Positions 63,544 through 64,000 of a DNA stretch of 64,000 bases are shown in pieces. Below the pieces are notes generated by a model that searched no databases, was not told the DNA's origin, and was given only the letters and a program-made list of their open reading frames with translations. Origin of the DNA: Temnopleurus reevesii (lineage: Eukaryota > Echinodermata > Echinoidea > Temnopleuroida > Temnopleuridae); contig BQKZ01000346.1 in the NCBI GenBank assembly GCA_036244855.1, positions 1 to 64,000 on the forward strand, in the 5' to 3' direction. How positions within the stretch are numbered: position 1 is the first letter of the stretch; every line of letters starts with the position of its first letter. The translations under genes were made by a program, and so were the position numbers.

Positions 63544-64000
63544 AGGTATAGTTAATAGTTGAAATTTTGCATTAATTTCTATTGGTCAATACATAACTAA
63601 ATTGCAAAGGCAATGACAGAAGAAGAACTCAAAGGAATGCTTCTAGTATCGAAGGCACATCAATCAAAATGAGATTGTCAACAAGAAAAAACACACTGCA
63701 AACTGATTTAGACAAAAATGCAAGCTTACTTATAATTATTTGAGTACAACTCAACTGATTTGATAAGTGCATAATAATTAAAAGGATCTGCATCTATTTC
63801 AAACTAAAAGCTTGTATGTCAAATGTTAAGACGATCCTAAATAAAGCTATGCTTTCAGGGTACTCGCCTCCTTTGATTTTTACTAATTTGTCATGTTATT
63901 TTGCATTGATTATGTCTGTGAAAAAGGAAATACATGTTTAATTCAACAACAATTGAACAAAACAAGGGATTAAAAAACATGCATCTTATTCATTTTTATT
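63544..64000. repeat. Block duplicated from 60604-61060, copy 2
   Basis: Starts immediately after the n at 63543 and repeats 60604 onward in the same orientation, with a few percent differences. Most likely an unmerged allelic contig. Confidence 0.9.

Overview
This is eukaryotic DNA: AT-rich, intron-rich and repeat-rich, from an animal. The three recognisable genes match human proteins closely, and the intron sizes and small fold-back transposons suit a non-vertebrate deuterostome. An echinoderm (sea urchin or sea star) is my best guess, inferred from overall character and not proven. All three genes lie on the minus strand, head to tail, so transcription runs from high to low coordinates.

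Layout. (1) 122-4974: 5' part of SNW1 (SKIP/Prp45 spliceosome and transcription co-regulator). Seven coding exons are visible and the rest lies beyond the left edge. (2) 4975-12761: SNW1 promoter side, then a long gene-free stretch that probably holds the SRF 3'UTR. It contains a 677-bp near-palindromic fold-back element flanked by TTAA. (3) 12762-30715: complete SRF (serum response factor), nine coding exons and 501 codons, with the MADS box split between exons 1 and 2. Two perfect CArG boxes (the site SRF itself binds) lie 22 bp apart about 380 bp upstream of the ATG, and a third lies in intron 2. (4) 30716-37901: SRF promoter side and intergenic DNA with a 322-base assembly gap, (AAT)n and a CA-rich block. 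(5) 37902-59141: C-terminal part of a nesprin gene (SYNE1/SYNE2 type), ending in a KASH domain with the PPPX tail. Nineteen exons join in phase into 1049 codons, starting at a possible internal first exon at 59141. That length is close to mammalian nesprin-1 alpha. (6) 59142-64000: a CpG-bearing start region, a possible divergent start on the plus strand, repeats, one further helical coding exon at 63441-63542, and a duplicated sequence block.

The assembly is imperfect. Single n characters at 19284, 58996 and 63543 mark joins. Two of them (19284, 63543) are followed by a second, slightly different copy of nearby sequence, which looks like unmerged haplotypes. One of these falsely duplicates part of SRF exon 4.

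Functionally, nesprin/KASH proteins tie the cytoskeleton to the nucleus, SRF is the transcription factor that responds to actin state, and SNW1 acts in splicing and transcription. Their adjacency is interesting but no operon-like link is implied. The most unusual local structures are an array of four decayed copies of a nesprin exon's 3' end, each at a donor position; the long fold-back downstream of SRF; and the SRF self-binding sites at its own promoter.
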